From: Ponticaulis sp. | Lineage (GTDB): Bacteria; Pseudomonadota; Alphaproteobacteria; Caulobacterales; Hyphomonadaceae | NCBI GenBank assembly: GCA_002692725.1 | Contig: NZLU01000017.1 | Span: forward strand, 248,001 to 312,000 | Direction of reading: 5' to 3' | DNA length: 64,000 nucleotides | Part shown: positions 44,364-53,197 of the stretch, one piece after another | Numbering within the stretch: the stretch's first letter is position 1 | Layout of the letters: every line of letters starts with the position of its first letter | Position numbers and translations under genes: made by a program | Notes under the pieces: generated by a model | Databases searched by the model: none | The model's input: the letters and a program-made list of their open reading frames with translations, nothing else | Told to the model about the DNA's origin: nothing

Positions 44364-44543
44364 ATGAGTCGGGTAATTTTTCGTGCTTTTGATGCAAAGA
44401 CCATTGAGAAAAAGGCCTCTCGGGATGCGAAACTGCTGACAGATCGCGGCGTGACCTTTGTTCGAACGGAACGCCGGATCCCGGGCAAAACCGAAGGCCA
44501 GTTCCGCCAGATTTACCGCAGCCTGGATAGTGCTGCAGGCTGA
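44364..44543 (+). CDS. Small unknown protein
   Basis: This 59-aa frame (MSRVIFRAFDAKTIEKKASRDAKLLTDRG... FRQIYRSLDSAAG) has a good ribosome site (GGAGGGA 8 bases upstream) and codon use like its neighbours, with basic and hydrophobic residues in balance. It lies between divergent and convergent neighbours. I recognise no family, and the existence of the protein is inferred only from the ribosome site and composition. Confidence 0.5.
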   Translation: MSRVIFRAFDAKTIEKKASRDAKLLTDRGVTFVRTERRIPGKTEGQFRQIYRSLDSAAG

Positions 44544-44575
44544 TCGCCTGGTTTCGAAGCGCGATATTGGCCGTC

Positions 44576-45808
44576 TCAGCGCCCTTTCCAGCGGTATCCA
44601 ATCCAGCAGAGCGCAAACAGGATCACCGCTGTCGCAAAGGATTGAAGTGAGCTGCCAAGCCACCCACCAAGATCATAAGCGATTGTTCCGGCCCAACTGG
44701 CTACACCGCCGCCGATAAACATACAGACAATATACACCGTCATCAGACGGGTCCGGACTTCAGGGGCCTGGCTGAGGAAGGTCATGCGATTGGTCACATC
44801 GATTGTCGGCCCTACCATATTCGTGAGGCAGATCGGGATGAGCAGCAGCCAGAGGCTGTGCCCGACAAAGCAGAACAAAAATACCCCGACCACATAAATA
44901 CAGGACAGCAGAAATCGCGCACGGCGAGCGCCCGTGCGATCTGCCCATCGGCCGATAATGGGGGTCATCAGAAAATTGATCAGCGTGAGGACGGCCAGAT
45001 AGCCCACGACATCGGTGCCATATCCCATTTCAGGTGAAGTAAGATGGAGGCCAATCCCCATCCATATGGCGAGGAACGTTCCAAAACCCAATCCCTGAAT
45101 CGCGCCGGACAATAACACTTCGGGATGGGCTTTCACCGTTGGAAAAATAGAGCCGAGCAGGGCGAAATACGATTGGCCGGGTGTTTTTGAGAGTGATTTA
45201 TCCCGCCCTTCCATAATGAAGAAAAGCAGGACTGAGACCGCCGCCATGAAACCGGCCGCCAGAAAATAAACCCATCGCCATCCCAGATATTCCGAAATGA
45301 CGCCAGCGCCCGCTCGGGCGACCAAAACACCGAACATCACACCCACCGTCAGAATGGCTGTTGAATGGCCGAGCTTAGAGCTTGGTGTGCGCTTGGAGAC
45401 GTAAGCGGGCAGAAGGTAAGGCGCGATCGTGAAAAAGCCCATCACGGTGGAGGCGGCAACAAACATCCAGAAGGCTTCGGATATTGCCATCATCAAGAGC
45501 ATCAGAAACTGCCCGATGGAGAACAGGATGACCAGGCTGCGATTGCTGAACCGATCGCCCAGCGGCAACAGAAAGAACACGCCAAGCGCCAGGAAGATCT
45601 GGTTGAGTGATGGCACAATGCCGATCATCGCATCAGAAATTCCGAAATGTCGGGCAATCGTCGAGACAATCGGGTGGATGTAATAGGCGTTTGCGACCAC
45701 TGCACTGCTGGCGAGGGCAAACAAAAACAGGCCGACATCTGAAATCTGTCGCGGGCTGGTATCGTCTGGTTCTGGCGAAGCTGTGTCTGGAGGATCGATG
45801 CGGGTCAA
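44576..45808 (-). CDS. MFS transporter
   Basis: This 410-aa inner-membrane protein has about 12 hydrophobic helices and the DHA1-type motif A in LPLGDRFSNRS between helices 2 and 3, with GRWADRTGARRAR as the half-repeat copy. It should be a proton-driven exporter of small molecules; the substrate is unknown. The N-terminal 25 residues are polar. The start is TTG: an in-frame stop lies six codons upstream and no ATG fits before the first helix. It is divergent from the next small gene. Confidence 0.85.
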   Translation of the reverse strand: MTRIDPPDTASPEPDDTSPRQISDVGLFLFALASSAVVANAYYIHPIVSTIARHFGISDAMIGIVPSLNQIFLALGVFFLLPLGDRFSNRSLVILFSIGQFLMLLMMAISEAFWMFVAASTVMGFFTIAPYLLPAYVSKRTPSSKLGHSTAILTVGVMFGVLVARAGAGVISEYLGWRWVYFLAAGFMAAVSVLLFFIMEGRDKSLSKTPGQSYFALLGSIFPTVKAHPEVLLSGAIQGLGFGTFLAIWMGIGLHLTSPEMGYGTDVVGYLAVLTLINFLMTPIIGRWADRTGARRARFLLSCIYVVGVFLFCFVGHSLWLLLIPICLTNMVGPTIDVTNRMTFLSQAPEVRTRLMTVYIVCMFIGGGVASWAGTIAYDLGGWLGSSLQSFATAVILFALCWIGYRWKGR

Positions 45809-46095
45809 ATGCTTGAATGGGGCTCACCGGAACACAGTGCGTTCCATGCGCGATCTGGATCAGAAAATGCGGCGGAAGTCTATTCCCAAAGCTCGCTTCT
45901 CCTATGCGCCATCCAACTGGATTTGTCGGTCGTTGACCGGTTTTTCCGCGAATTCACTGCCCGATTCATTATCAATTGGCGTGTTTTTGTTCAAAACGCC
46001 CGTTCAAATTGGTGTTCCGCAGCGATGTAAGGAACGATTTATCGACAGGCCTGTTTCAATCACAAGACTAATAAGTGATTCGATGGAGATTAATC

Positions 46096-46500
46096 ATGAC
46101 TGTCGCGCCAAATAGCTCGCTGGAACGGGTTTACGGTCTGGTCAAGCAACACGAAGCTGATCTGGCTAAAGTCCAACATTCTGGTCATCGCGTCGAAAGA
46201 GACGTGTTCGGTGACCTTTTGGCCGATACGCGCGCCATGTCTCATGATCTGGAAAAGGCGTTGGAGAGCCGCCAGATTGCGTCCAGCGACGTGGATATTC
46301 CAGTCACAAATGGCACGATTACGCCGCATCTGCTGATCGGTGAGCGTGTGGGTATGAAGTCAGCTTATGCTGCGGCGATCAGTGAGTTCACGACCAAGTC
46401 TGACGTGCTTGATTGCCTTGAACGCCATCACAGCCTGTTGGACGGTCGTGGTCAGCAAAAGCTCGAAATTCTGTGCGCAGCCATTCTGAGTGATCAGTGA
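46096..46500 (+). CDS. Unknown protein, 134 aa
   Basis: The frame begins MTVAPNSSLERVYGLVKQHEADLAKVQHSGHRVERDVFG. It is a soluble, mostly helical protein with no signal peptide or membrane segment and no motif I recognise. The ATG is preceded by GGAG at a normal distance, while a longer reading seven codons upstream has none. It lies alone between the divergent MFS gene and a short minus-strand frame. Confidence 0.65.
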   Translation: MTVAPNSSLERVYGLVKQHEADLAKVQHSGHRVERDVFGDLLADTRAMSHDLEKALESRQIASSDVDIPVTNGTITPHLLIGERVGMKSAYAAAISEFTTKSDVLDCLERHHSLLDGRGQQKLEILCAAILSDQ

Positions 46501-46545
46501 TCTGATCACTTCTCATCTGCGCAAGCACGGTTGATCGTCACACCG

Positions 46546-46707
46546 TTAAAGGTGTGCGAAATAGACAGCTTTCATGAAAATCTGGATTGCGAGGATCGCC
46601 GTCAGTACAAGGAAGCCGCCTTTTGCAGCCAGTACGATCCGTTCCTTGAAGGTTGAATTGCCCAATTCAGCCGACGCGACTGCATCATTTTCTTCAGAAT
46701 TATACAC
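46546..46707 (-). CDS. Small single-pass membrane protein
   Basis: This 53-aa frame starts at GTG and reads VYNSEENDAVASAELGNSTFKERIVLAAKG, then one clear membrane helix (GFLVLTAILAIQIFMKAVYFAHL). An acidic, short N-terminus and a single helix are typical of small inner-membrane proteins. An in-frame stop closely precedes the GTG, so the start is fixed. The ribosome site (GGTG) is weak. Existence is inferred from the amphipathic pattern and codon use. Confidence 0.5.
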   Translation of the reverse strand: MYNSEENDAVASAELGNSTFKERIVLAAKGGFLVLTAILAIQIFMKAVYFAHL

Positions 46708-46794
46708 GTTACACCACTTTCACCCGATGCGCTTCTGCGAGCGCCATTGCAGGTACACTAACACGTGTACTTCATTTGAAAAGACCCGTGAGAG

Positions 46795-47382
46795 CTAACA
46801 TTTCGGGAAAACTTCATTAACATTATAAGTTAGAAAACCTTCGATTTTTCCCCAGCCCTGATAGGTGTTTTGACGCTTCTGTGTGAGCTCATCTTCGCTA
46901 GGGGCGCCGTAGGATTTTGCCGGGGACAGGCCTGCGCCATCCACCAGCCTGTTCATGAAGTTATAAAGGCAGGTAATCATCAAAGTTTCATGGATCATGG
47001 TCTCGGTACCACCCGCCTCGAGAATGGCACGCGTATCAGACGGAAGGATTGAGGCTTTTTCTGTCACTTTGGCGGCATAGGACAAAAGCGCTTTCATGAG
47101 GTCGGAGATGTCCGCTGTCGCGGGATCGCGGATCACTGCATCGATCAGGTCGGGATCAATGCCAAAGGCCTGCGCAAGGACCTTGTGTGCGCCAAAACAA
47201 TAGGAACACGTATTGAGCGCGGACACATATGACGCAATCAACTCTCCCTGCCCCTGGGTCAGTTCCGTGTCTCCCCGCAACAGAGCATCATGAAGCGCCA
47301 TTAGAGGAGCTGCCCCGCGCGGATGGGCTTTGAACAAATCGACAAGATTGGCGCGAGAGGGCAGGGATGGAAAAACGCTCAT
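46795..47382 (-). CDS. AhpD-like carboxymuconolactone decarboxylase family protein
   Basis: This 195-aa protein has the alkylhydroperoxidase AhpD core: ELIASYVSALNTCSYCFGAHKVLAQ, with the redox CxxC and following His. Such proteins act in peroxide reduction or as peroxidase partners. The start at MSVFPSLPSRANLVDLF has AAAAGGAAG upstream; the longer reading gives an unlikely N-terminus. It is close to and divergent from the unknown membrane-protein gene at 47551. Confidence 0.85.
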   Translation of the reverse strand: MSVFPSLPSRANLVDLFKAHPRGAAPLMALHDALLRGDTELTQGQGELIASYVSALNTCSYCFGAHKVLAQAFGIDPDLIDAVIRDPATADISDLMKALLSYAAKVTEKASILPSDTRAILEAGGTETMIHETLMITCLYNFMNRLVDGAGLSPAKSYGAPSEDELTQKRQNTYQGWGKIEGFLTYNVNEVFPKC

Positions 47383-47550
47383 GTCTTGTGCTTCCTTTTG
47401 ACCGGATGATGAGATTTGGTTTGACTCTCGCCAGATACATGCTGAAACACGCTGCCTGACCGCATAGGACTCTTGCAAGCATCCTCGTTACAGTCCAAAT
47501 CTGGTCACTTACATTTACAGCTTAAGAAAAAAGCGACGGTGGACCTGTCT

Positions 47551-48642
47551 ATGCCGCAATCAGAGTTGAGTTTTGTTTCCAGATCCCTTGCGGCGATCTC
47601 AGAATTTTCTGCGAGCTTGCCTCAAGCCGATTTGTTTGCGGCGCTGGGATTGTTTTCGCTCGTCGTGCTGTCTGCCCTGCTCCTCTTTCTTGCCATCAGA
47701 TTTGCGTTCAAGATTTCGCATTCCTGGCACCAGCTTGCGAGCCTTCGCGCTATGCGGATTGATGATACGCCGGGTCTGAAGATCATGGTCGCCCGAATGG
47801 ATGGGACGCAAGGCATGTCGCTTCGCAAGAATGTGCTGCACGCGCTTGAGCATTTTCTGCCGGAATTCAATTTCGGTGCGCCCTTCTATCTTGGGTCCTT
47901 TCCGGTGAAGTTTGAGGTCTCCGACATCGCCCTTTCCGGCGCAGAAATTCACCGGCTTCAGGACATCTTCAAAAAGAGCAATGCCGATTTGATCGTCTGG
48001 GGTGAGGCGCGCGGACGCGTAGACGAAACAACCCTGTGTTTTGCGACACCGCGCCCGTCAGACAAAACAAAAGGCATTGAGTTTTTTCCGGTCACCTTCA
48101 AAGGTTCGGCGTCGAGCTGGGGTGAGAAAGACTATCGGGCGCTCGCCTATGTGGCGGGTCGTCGCCTGAGGCCGTCCCTTGGCAAGCCGGCAGATTTCCG
48201 TGCGGAGCGACTGCAGCCCATCGTCCGCTCCATGGAAAAATTGCTGGAGAGCGAAAGCGTGCTGACAGGACGATCCAAAACCGAGCTGGAAGATGATTTT
48301 GCAGCTGGCGCTTTGCACATCGGGGAACAGCTGAAAGACATCGAATGGCTGGAAAAGTCCGTCGACTTCCGCCAACGCTCGCTCGAAAGCCTGCAGCAGG
48401 GCGAACAGCCGCTGCGCTGGGCTCAGGCCAAAATCGATCTCGGCCGCGCACTCATGCATCAATGTGAATACCGGTTTGAACCGATCAAACTGCAGGATGC
48501 GATGAAACATCTGCGAGAAGGCATCGATTCCACCAAGAATGATGCGCATATGCGGCTCACTGAAACCGGTATTGCTGCGCTCCAGCAGGCAGAGACCATG
48601 CTGGCCAATCGCCGCAGGTTCTCAATCCGCTGGAATGTCTGA
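47551..48642 (+). CDS. Membrane protein with TPR-like C-terminus
   Basis: This encodes about 363 aa. One strong hydrophobic helix (ADLFAALGLFSLVVLSALLLFLAIRFAFKI) lies near the N-terminus. A domain follows (LKIMVARMDGTQGMSLRKNVLHALEHFLPEF... RLQDIFKKSNADLIVWGEARGRV) that resembles the class of proteins combining an adaptor domain with helical repeats; the last about 150 residues (LEKSVDFRQRSLESLQQGEQPLRWAQAKIDLGRALMHQ) look like tetratricopeptide-type helices. Function is unknown. The start is uncertain: an ATG at 47551, or an earlier TTG. Confidence 0.65.
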   Translation: MPQSELSFVSRSLAAISEFSASLPQADLFAALGLFSLVVLSALLLFLAIRFAFKISHSWHQLASLRAMRIDDTPGLKIMVARMDGTQGMSLRKNVLHALEHFLPEFNFGAPFYLGSFPVKFEVSDIALSGAEIHRLQDIFKKSNADLIVWGEARGRVDETTLCFATPRPSDKTKGIEFFPVTFKGSASSWGEKDYRALAYVAGRRLRPSLGKPADFRAERLQPIVRSMEKLLESESVLTGRSKTELEDDFAAGALHIGEQLKDIEWLEKSVDFRQRSLESLQQGEQPLRWAQAKIDLGRALMHQCEYRFEPIKLQDAMKHLREGIDSTKNDAHMRLTETGIAALQQAETMLANRRRFSIRWNV

Positions 48643-48658
48643 ACGCTGAGTGCGCTGA

Positions 48659-49315
48659 TCAGTCCTGAGCGGCAAGGCCAATCGGGCAGCTCACGCCTGT
48701 GCCACCAAGCCCGCAATATCCGCTTGGATTTTTGGCCAGATATTGCTGGTGATAGTCTTCAGCAAAATAGAAATCATGTTCCAGCGGCAGAATGCTTGTC
48801 GTGATCTGACCATATCCGGCTTCATTCAGCTCGTCCTGATAACGCCGTTTCGAGGCTTTAGCTGCGTTGGCCTGGTCCGGTGACAGAGTGAAGATGGCTG
48901 ACCGGTATTGCGTGCCCTGATCATTGCCCTGGCGCATGCCCTGGGTTGGGTCATGGCCTTCCCAGAATTCTTTCAGCAGGGCGTCATAGCTGACTATTTC
49001 AGGATCGAAGACCACTAATACAGCTTCGGCGTGTCCCGTCTGTCCACTACAGACTTCCTCATAGGTTGGATTTGGTGTTGAGCCGCCAGCATTGCCTACG
49101 GCTGTGACCCACACGCCCGGAACCTGCCAGAAACGTCGCTCCACACCCCAATAGCAGCCCATCGCAAACACGGCCTGTTCCATACCCTCCGGATAGGGGC
49201 CTTTTAACGGGCGACCAGAGACAAAATGAGTCTCTGCTGTTTTCAGCGGAGTGTCGCGCCCGGGCAGCGCGTTTTCCGGTTTGGGCAGGGTTGAAGGGCG
49301 TCGGGATAGAAACAT
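48659..49315 (-). CDS. msrA: Peptide-methionine (S)-S-oxide reductase
   Basis: This 218-aa protein repairs oxidised methionine. The catalytic motif is [11 protein letters not shown] (Tyr instead of the usual Phe after Cys), followed by [26 protein letters not shown] and [25 protein letters not shown], all MsrA hallmarks. The C-terminal [13 protein letters not shown] holds the recycling cysteines. The N-terminal about 45 residues precede the usual domain. AAGGTG precedes the ATG. Confidence 0.96.
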   Translation of the reverse strand: MFLSRRPSTLPKPENALPGRDTPLKTAETHFVSGRPLKGPYPEGMEQAVFAMGCYWGVERRFWQVPGVWVTAVGNAGGSTPNPTYEEVCSGQTGHAEAVLVVFDPEIVSYDALLKEFWEGHDPTQGMRQGNDQGTQYRSAIFTLSPDQANAAKASKRRYQDELNEAGYGQITTSILPLEHDFYFAEDYHQQYLAKNPSGYCGLGGTGVSCPIGLAAQD

Positions 49316-49448
49316 GGGGCACCTTTTTCTCTTATTGCTAAGATAGGATGTTAAGGCCTGTGATAACAGGGGGGAAAATTCATATCCGATTGTTGAAAAA
49401 CGGGCTTGCGTGCGGACCCAAGCTGACTATATTCCGCCCCTTCCGGAT

Positions 49449-49538
49449 GGTGAGGTGGCCGAGTGGTCGAAGGCGCACGCCTGGAACGCGTGTAGGCGGG
49501 TAACCGTCTCCAGGGTTCGAATCCCTGTCTCACCGCCA
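49449..49538 (+). tRNA. tRNA-Ser (anticodon GGA)
   Basis: The 90-base class II tRNA has acceptor GGTGAGG pairing with TCTCACC (one G-T pair), a long variable arm typical of Ser, the anticodon GGA in CACGCCTGGAACGCGTG, T arm GGGTTCGAATCCC, discriminator G and encoded CCA. Confidence 0.96.
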
Positions 49539-49658
49539 GAACGAACCAAAGATGTTCAGGTTCCTCTTTCAATGGCTGATGCTATTGCTCCCCGCATCTG
49601 GGGGGATTTCGTCCATACGCACTGCGCCGTAAATTGCCCCCAGTTGATGGAGGTGCAG

Positions 49659-50063
49659 GTGAAGAAACTTATTCTAGTGAGTGTGACATCCGGCTTTTTG
49701 TGCGGTGCGGCGTCGGCAACGTGCACGCAGCAGGATGCCACGCAGATGATGCAGAAAATCCTGGCGAGTTCACAGTATTCTGAAGTGGTTGCGCAGGCGG
49801 GTCAGGTCGATGGACCTTCGGCTGAGCGAACAGCTGCAAAAAGCGGTCTCCGACGGTTTGGCGGTGCGCTCGGCGGGATCGGCGCGGATGTCATGCAGAA
49901 CAAAGACAATAACGATATGCGCAATCAGGCCCAGGACAGCGCGACCGACGTAAAGCGCGTCACGACACGCATGAATGATGCAGGGACGGCTCTCGGACGT
50001 TCAGATTATGAGACCGCATGCCTGCTCTACAAAAAAATTATGACCGATTTGAAAATCAACTAA
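49659..50063 (+). CDS. Exported protein of unknown function
   Basis: This 134-aa protein starts with GTG, preceded by GGAGG at 6 bases. It begins MKKLILVSVTSGFLCGAASA, a signal peptide. The mature part starts TCTQQDATQMMQKILASSQYSEVVAQAG and has a second Cys (YETACLLYKKI), so a disulfide is possible. Longer in-frame readings would run through the tRNA-Ser gene and are discarded. No family is recognised. A strong terminator follows. Confidence 0.75.
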   Translation: MKKLILVSVTSGFLCGAASATCTQQDATQMMQKILASSQYSEVVAQAGQVDGPSAERTAAKSGLRRFGGALGGIGADVMQNKDNNDMRNQAQDSATDVKRVTTRMNDAGTALGRSDYETACLLYKKIMTDLKIN

Positions 50064-50075
50064 ACGCCACTCTAC

Positions 50076-50115
50076 CGGGTCAGCGCCCCAAGTCGCTGAC
50101 CCGTCTTTTTTTTTG
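50076..50115 (+). terminator. Intrinsic terminator
   Basis: CGGGTCAGCG (50076-50085) and CGCTGACCCG (50094-50103) form a perfect 10-base stem with an 8-base loop, followed by a run of T. It ends the transcript of the exported-protein gene. Confidence 0.9.
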
Positions 50116-50129
50116 TCCTCAGACTGCCG

Positions 50130-50150
50130 CCCCTAAATGGGGGGAGTGAC
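50130..50150. promoter_or_regulatory. Dyad box upstream of the histidine kinase gene
   Basis: CCCCTAAATGGGGG (50130-50143) is a near-perfect inverted repeat, extended by GGAGTGAC. A copy differing at two positions in 20 lies at 52113-52132, before the response regulator. It is a candidate binding site for the regulator of this system. Confidence 0.5.
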
Positions 50151-50219
50151 CCTCCACTCCGTGTTCATTACTCCTGAGTATCATGTAAGGTATCAGGCAA
50201 GTGGGCGGCGGCGGGCAGG

Positions 50220-52118
50220 ATGGGACATAAAACAGCATCGATCATTGTGCGCATGGCGATGATTATTGCTGTGGGGCAGCTGTTATTGTGGTCGGCACTG
50301 TATGTTTCAGAACGCGCTGCCCGTCCTGACGGAATGTCGCCATCGCCGGACATTCAGCTTCACATTACGACAGATGGATTGCTTGAGACCGCGTTTGAAA
50401 CCTATACGCTACCTCTGGTCAGTGATCCTCATTATGAATTCAGGGACTTTGTCGCCCGCGATTCCGAAGAACCAGTGGACCGCATTGGCGTTTTCGAAAC
50501 CCGGTTTCAAGTTTCAGATGTGAGCGAAGATCTCGGTCTGTTTCTGGGATATAATTATCAGATCAACGAAGTCCGCGTAAACGATACAATCATCAAAGCC
50601 CATACGGTTGCCGATGCCTGGGGCCTGGCGAGCGGATTTTCACCCTCGGCATACATCATTCCAAAAGACATTCTGACGCCGGGCGAGAACACGCTAACGC
50701 TCGAATCTGCCGGCTATCTCACCAAGCGTGCACCGGTTTATCATGTCGGGGATGTTGCCAATGTACTGACGGCGCAGGCCTGGGGGCGGATCTTCGCAAC
50801 CGATCTGGTAATGGTCGCTGTCGCGCTGATGGCGTTTGTGATTTTGCTCTGCTTCGTCGTCGACTGGCCGAAAGAGGACCGTCCCCGCATCGCGGCTCTG
50901 ATCCTTCTCCTATGCTTGTGGTCCGCGCGTGACTTGCTTCTTCTGGGTGTTGACCGCCATCTTCACCCCCGTCTGAGCTGGTGGCTTTATCATGCGGTCA
51001 GTTATTCTCTGACCCTGGCCCTGCTCGATTTTTCGCTGGCCTGGACGGGATTGCTTCGTCGCTGGCGGCGTTTCCTTCGGCTCGGTTATGTCATTTGTGT
51101 GCTCTTGCCCGCTATTCTGGTCATCAATCACTGGACCCGATGGCAGCTGACCGATGCAGGCTGGTTGATTGATGTCTGGCTGACCAACATTCTTGCGCCG
51201 GTCGTCATTCTGATTTTTGCCTGGCACTTCGCGACCAAGCGACGAAATGAAACCATCGACATTCTGCTCTTCATCGTTTGCACGTCTGCGCTGCTGGTCG
51301 ATGCGATCGACGATCAGCAGGGATTGCATGTTCCCTTTCATGACTCGCTTTATCTGACCTTCTACTTCGCGCCCTTATGTGGCGCCTTGTTAGGGCTTGG
51401 CATGACGGCCTCTATAGCGGCACAGGCAACCCGCACGAGACGCGCAGCACTCGAAATGAATGAGGTCCTGGAACAACGCCTCGCAGAAAGAGAGAAACAA
51501 ATCCGAACCCAGGCACGCTCCCGCGCGGTTCTGGATGAGCGCCGCCGCATTATGAGCGACATGCATGATGGTTTAGGCGCCCGTCTCTCTGGGATTGTCC
51601 TGCAAACGCGCACGCAAAAACTCCCTTATTCGGATATTCCCGGTGCTGTTCAGGAGAGCCTGGATGAGTTGCGTCTGATCATCGATAGTCTGGACAGTGC
51701 AGGAGACACCCTCGCAATCGCTTTGGGTGCGTTTCGCGAACGGATCCAACAACAATTCAATGCCGCAGGCATGGAGCTGGACTGGACCATTGAAGAAGAA
51801 GCCGTATCGGCCAAATATTCTGCCTCTGACGTGCTCCAGATTTTTCGCATCCTGCAAGAATGCTGTACGAATATCATCCGACATTCCGGGGCGAAAAATG
51901 TAGGGGTCACCTTGAGGCGAATTGAGGGTGACAATCCGATCGAGATTTCCGTGAAAGATGACGGGCGCGGTCTGTCTGACACTGGAAATCCCAACGGAAA
52001 AGGTTTGAAAAACATGGCCATGCGCGCCAGGCGCATTCAGGCGGACTTCTTGCTCGACGATACGGGTTCTGGTGTTGAGATGCGGCTGCGATTGCCGAAA
52101 GCAGAGAACTGGCCCTAG
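50220..52118 (+). CDS. NarL-type sensor histidine kinase
   Basis: This 632-aa sensor has an N-terminal helix, an extracytoplasmic domain (to about residue 190) of beta type, about seven membrane helices (190-410), and a coiled linker into a HisKA_3 dimerisation domain with the phospho-accepting His in RRIMSDMHDGLGARLSG, then an HATPase domain (ILQECCTNIIRHSGAKNV with the N box, and VKDDGRGLSD). The layout is similar to sensors with a ligand-binding module joined to seven helices. It should phosphorylate the regulator encoded 62 bases downstream. A dyad box lies 70 bases upstream of the ATG. Confidence 0.9.
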   Translation: MGHKTASIIVRMAMIIAVGQLLLWSALYVSERAARPDGMSPSPDIQLHITTDGLLETAFETYTLPLVSDPHYEFRDFVARDSEEPVDRIGVFETRFQVSDVSEDLGLFLGYNYQINEVRVNDTIIKAHTVADAWGLASGFSPSAYIIPKDILTPGENTLTLESAGYLTKRAPVYHVGDVANVLTAQAWGRIFATDLVMVAVALMAFVILLCFVVDWPKEDRPRIAALILLLCLWSARDLLLLGVDRHLHPRLSWWLYHAVSYSLTLALLDFSLAWTGLLRRWRRFLRLGYVICVLLPAILVINHWTRWQLTDAGWLIDVWLTNILAPVVILIFAWHFATKRRNETIDILLFIVCTSALLVDAIDDQQGLHVPFHDSLYLTFYFAPLCGALLGLGMTASIAAQATRTRRAALEMNEVLEQRLAEREKQIRTQARSRAVLDERRRIMSDMHDGLGARLSGIVLQTRTQKLPYSDIPGAVQESLDELRLIIDSLDSAGDTLAIALGAFRERIQQQFNAAGMELDWTIEEEAVSAKYSASDVLQIFRILQECCTNIIRHSGAKNVGVTLRRIEGDNPIEISVKDDGRGLSDTGNPNGKGLKNMAMRARRIQADFLLDDTGSGVEMRLRLPKAENWP

Positions 52119-52132
52119 CTGGGGGGAGTGAC
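52113..52132. promoter_or_regulatory. Dyad box upstream of the response regulator gene
   Basis: CCCTAGCT followed by GGGGGGAGTGAC overlaps the stop codon of the kinase gene (52116-52118) and ends 48 bases before the regulator start. It repeats the box at 50131-50150 with two changes. Confidence 0.5.
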
Positions 52133-52180
52133 TTCTCGTTAGGGCTGGGATTAGCTTCAGAAAATCGGGATCAAGTTTCA

Positions 52181-52840
52181 ATGTACTCTGTGATCATCCT
52201 GGAAAATGATGATGTCATGCAAGCCTCGCTCTCAGAGCTTGTCGACAGCATTGAGACCTTGCGGTTGGTTGGCTGTGCCGCAACGCTTGAAGGCGGTTAT
52301 GCGCTTCTCGAGAAAAAGCCGGACTTTGCTCTCGTCGACCTCGTGCTCGATGATGGGGTCGCCTATGATTTCATCTCCCGCGCAGTGAATGATTTTGACA
52401 CCAAAGTGCTGATCGTGAGCATTCTGGGCGATGAATCGAGTGTGATATCGGCAATCCAGGCGGGCGCCGACGGCTATATCAAGAAAGACGCAACGGGAAG
52501 CGAACTCACGCATGCCATCAACTCCGTGCTGCGGGGCGAGTCGCCCATGAGTCCGACCATCGCAAGACATTTGCTTCGGCGCGTAAAGGGCGACGAAGAT
52601 GTGACGCCTGAGGCAGAGCCAGCCAAACGGCTAAGCCAGCGTGAGCGACAGGTTCTGGAAGCCTTGGCTTATGGACTGAATTACAAGGAAGTCGCCAGAA
52701 AATACGACCTGTCTCACCACACCGTGGCAAAGTATATTAAGACGATTTACCGGAAACTGTCAGTGAATTCACGGGCGCAGGCCGTGGTTGAGGGGGTTCG
52801 AACCGGAATAATTTCGCTGCCTGATGCTGGACCGAATTAG
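52181..52840 (+). CDS. NarL/LuxR-type response regulator
   Basis: This 219-aa protein has a receiver domain (IILENDDVMQASLSEL, phospho-accepting Asp in FALVDLVLDDG near residue 52, VSILGDE, and a Lys in IKKDATG) and a C-terminal LuxR helix-turn-helix (LSQRERQVLEALAYGLNYKEVARKYDLSHHTVAKYIKTIYRKLSVNSRAQAV). It is the partner of the kinase just upstream. It probably binds the dyad boxes that precede both genes. Confidence 0.93.
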   Translation: MYSVIILENDDVMQASLSELVDSIETLRLVGCAATLEGGYALLEKKPDFALVDLVLDDGVAYDFISRAVNDFDTKVLIVSILGDESSVISAIQAGADGYIKKDATGSELTHAINSVLRGESPMSPTIARHLLRRVKGDEDVTPEAEPAKRLSQRERQVLEALAYGLNYKEVARKYDLSHHTVAKYIKTIYRKLSVNSRAQAVVEGVRTGIISLPDAGPN

Positions 52841-53197
52841 TATGGGCTGCCCTTGCGCCCCTATCTGAGGGCATATGTTTTCCGCGTTCACTCAAGTATG
52901 TCTGATGGCGGCAAGGCATTCGCTTTGCGAGGTGGGGGACCCCATGACTTTCAGCCCAAAAGTCATGTTCCCAGTGCAATTGCGTCGTCAAAGGGACACT
53001 TTCATTTGCCCAGATGAAGGGATGACAGGCAATTGCGCTGGGCCCCGACTCTCAGCGCGCTGCATTAGCCGGCATTTGACCTGCCTGGCTTCCCGAGATG
53101 ACAGCCTAAACCGGCGCGCTCCTGGCAAAAAAAGCTTCCCGGGCCAGGGCCCGGAAAGCTCAATTGTCCGCTTGGGATTGCGGTCAGGAGGAAGGTC
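52841..53197. other. Hairpin-rich intergenic region
   Basis: No gene is supported in this 357-base gap. It holds a degenerate dyad CCCCTATCTGAGGG (52858-52871), a perfect 9-base hairpin CATGACTTT-N7-AAAGTCATG (52943-52967), a 14-base inverted repeat CCCAGTGCAATTGC (52970-52983) with GCAATTGCGCTGGG (53029-53042), one mismatch, and the terminator of the minus-strand receptor gene (53126-53160). Confidence 0.5.
53126..53160 (-). terminator. Intrinsic terminator of the TonB receptor gene
   Basis: On the minus strand AGCTTTCCGGGCC and its near-complement GGCCCGGGAAGCT form a GC-rich stem (one mismatch) followed by TTTTTTT. It lies 38 bases past the receptor stop. Confidence 0.85.

Noticed and set aside
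45809-46095. Short plus-strand frames in the gap between the transporter and the 134-aa gene
   Set aside because: No ribosome site and composition unlike real genes; the gap is probably the two divergent promoters.
49410-49658. N-terminal extension of the exported protein gene
   Set aside because: The longer reading crosses the tRNA-Ser gene; the GTG at 49659 with GGAGG upstream gives a clean signal peptide.
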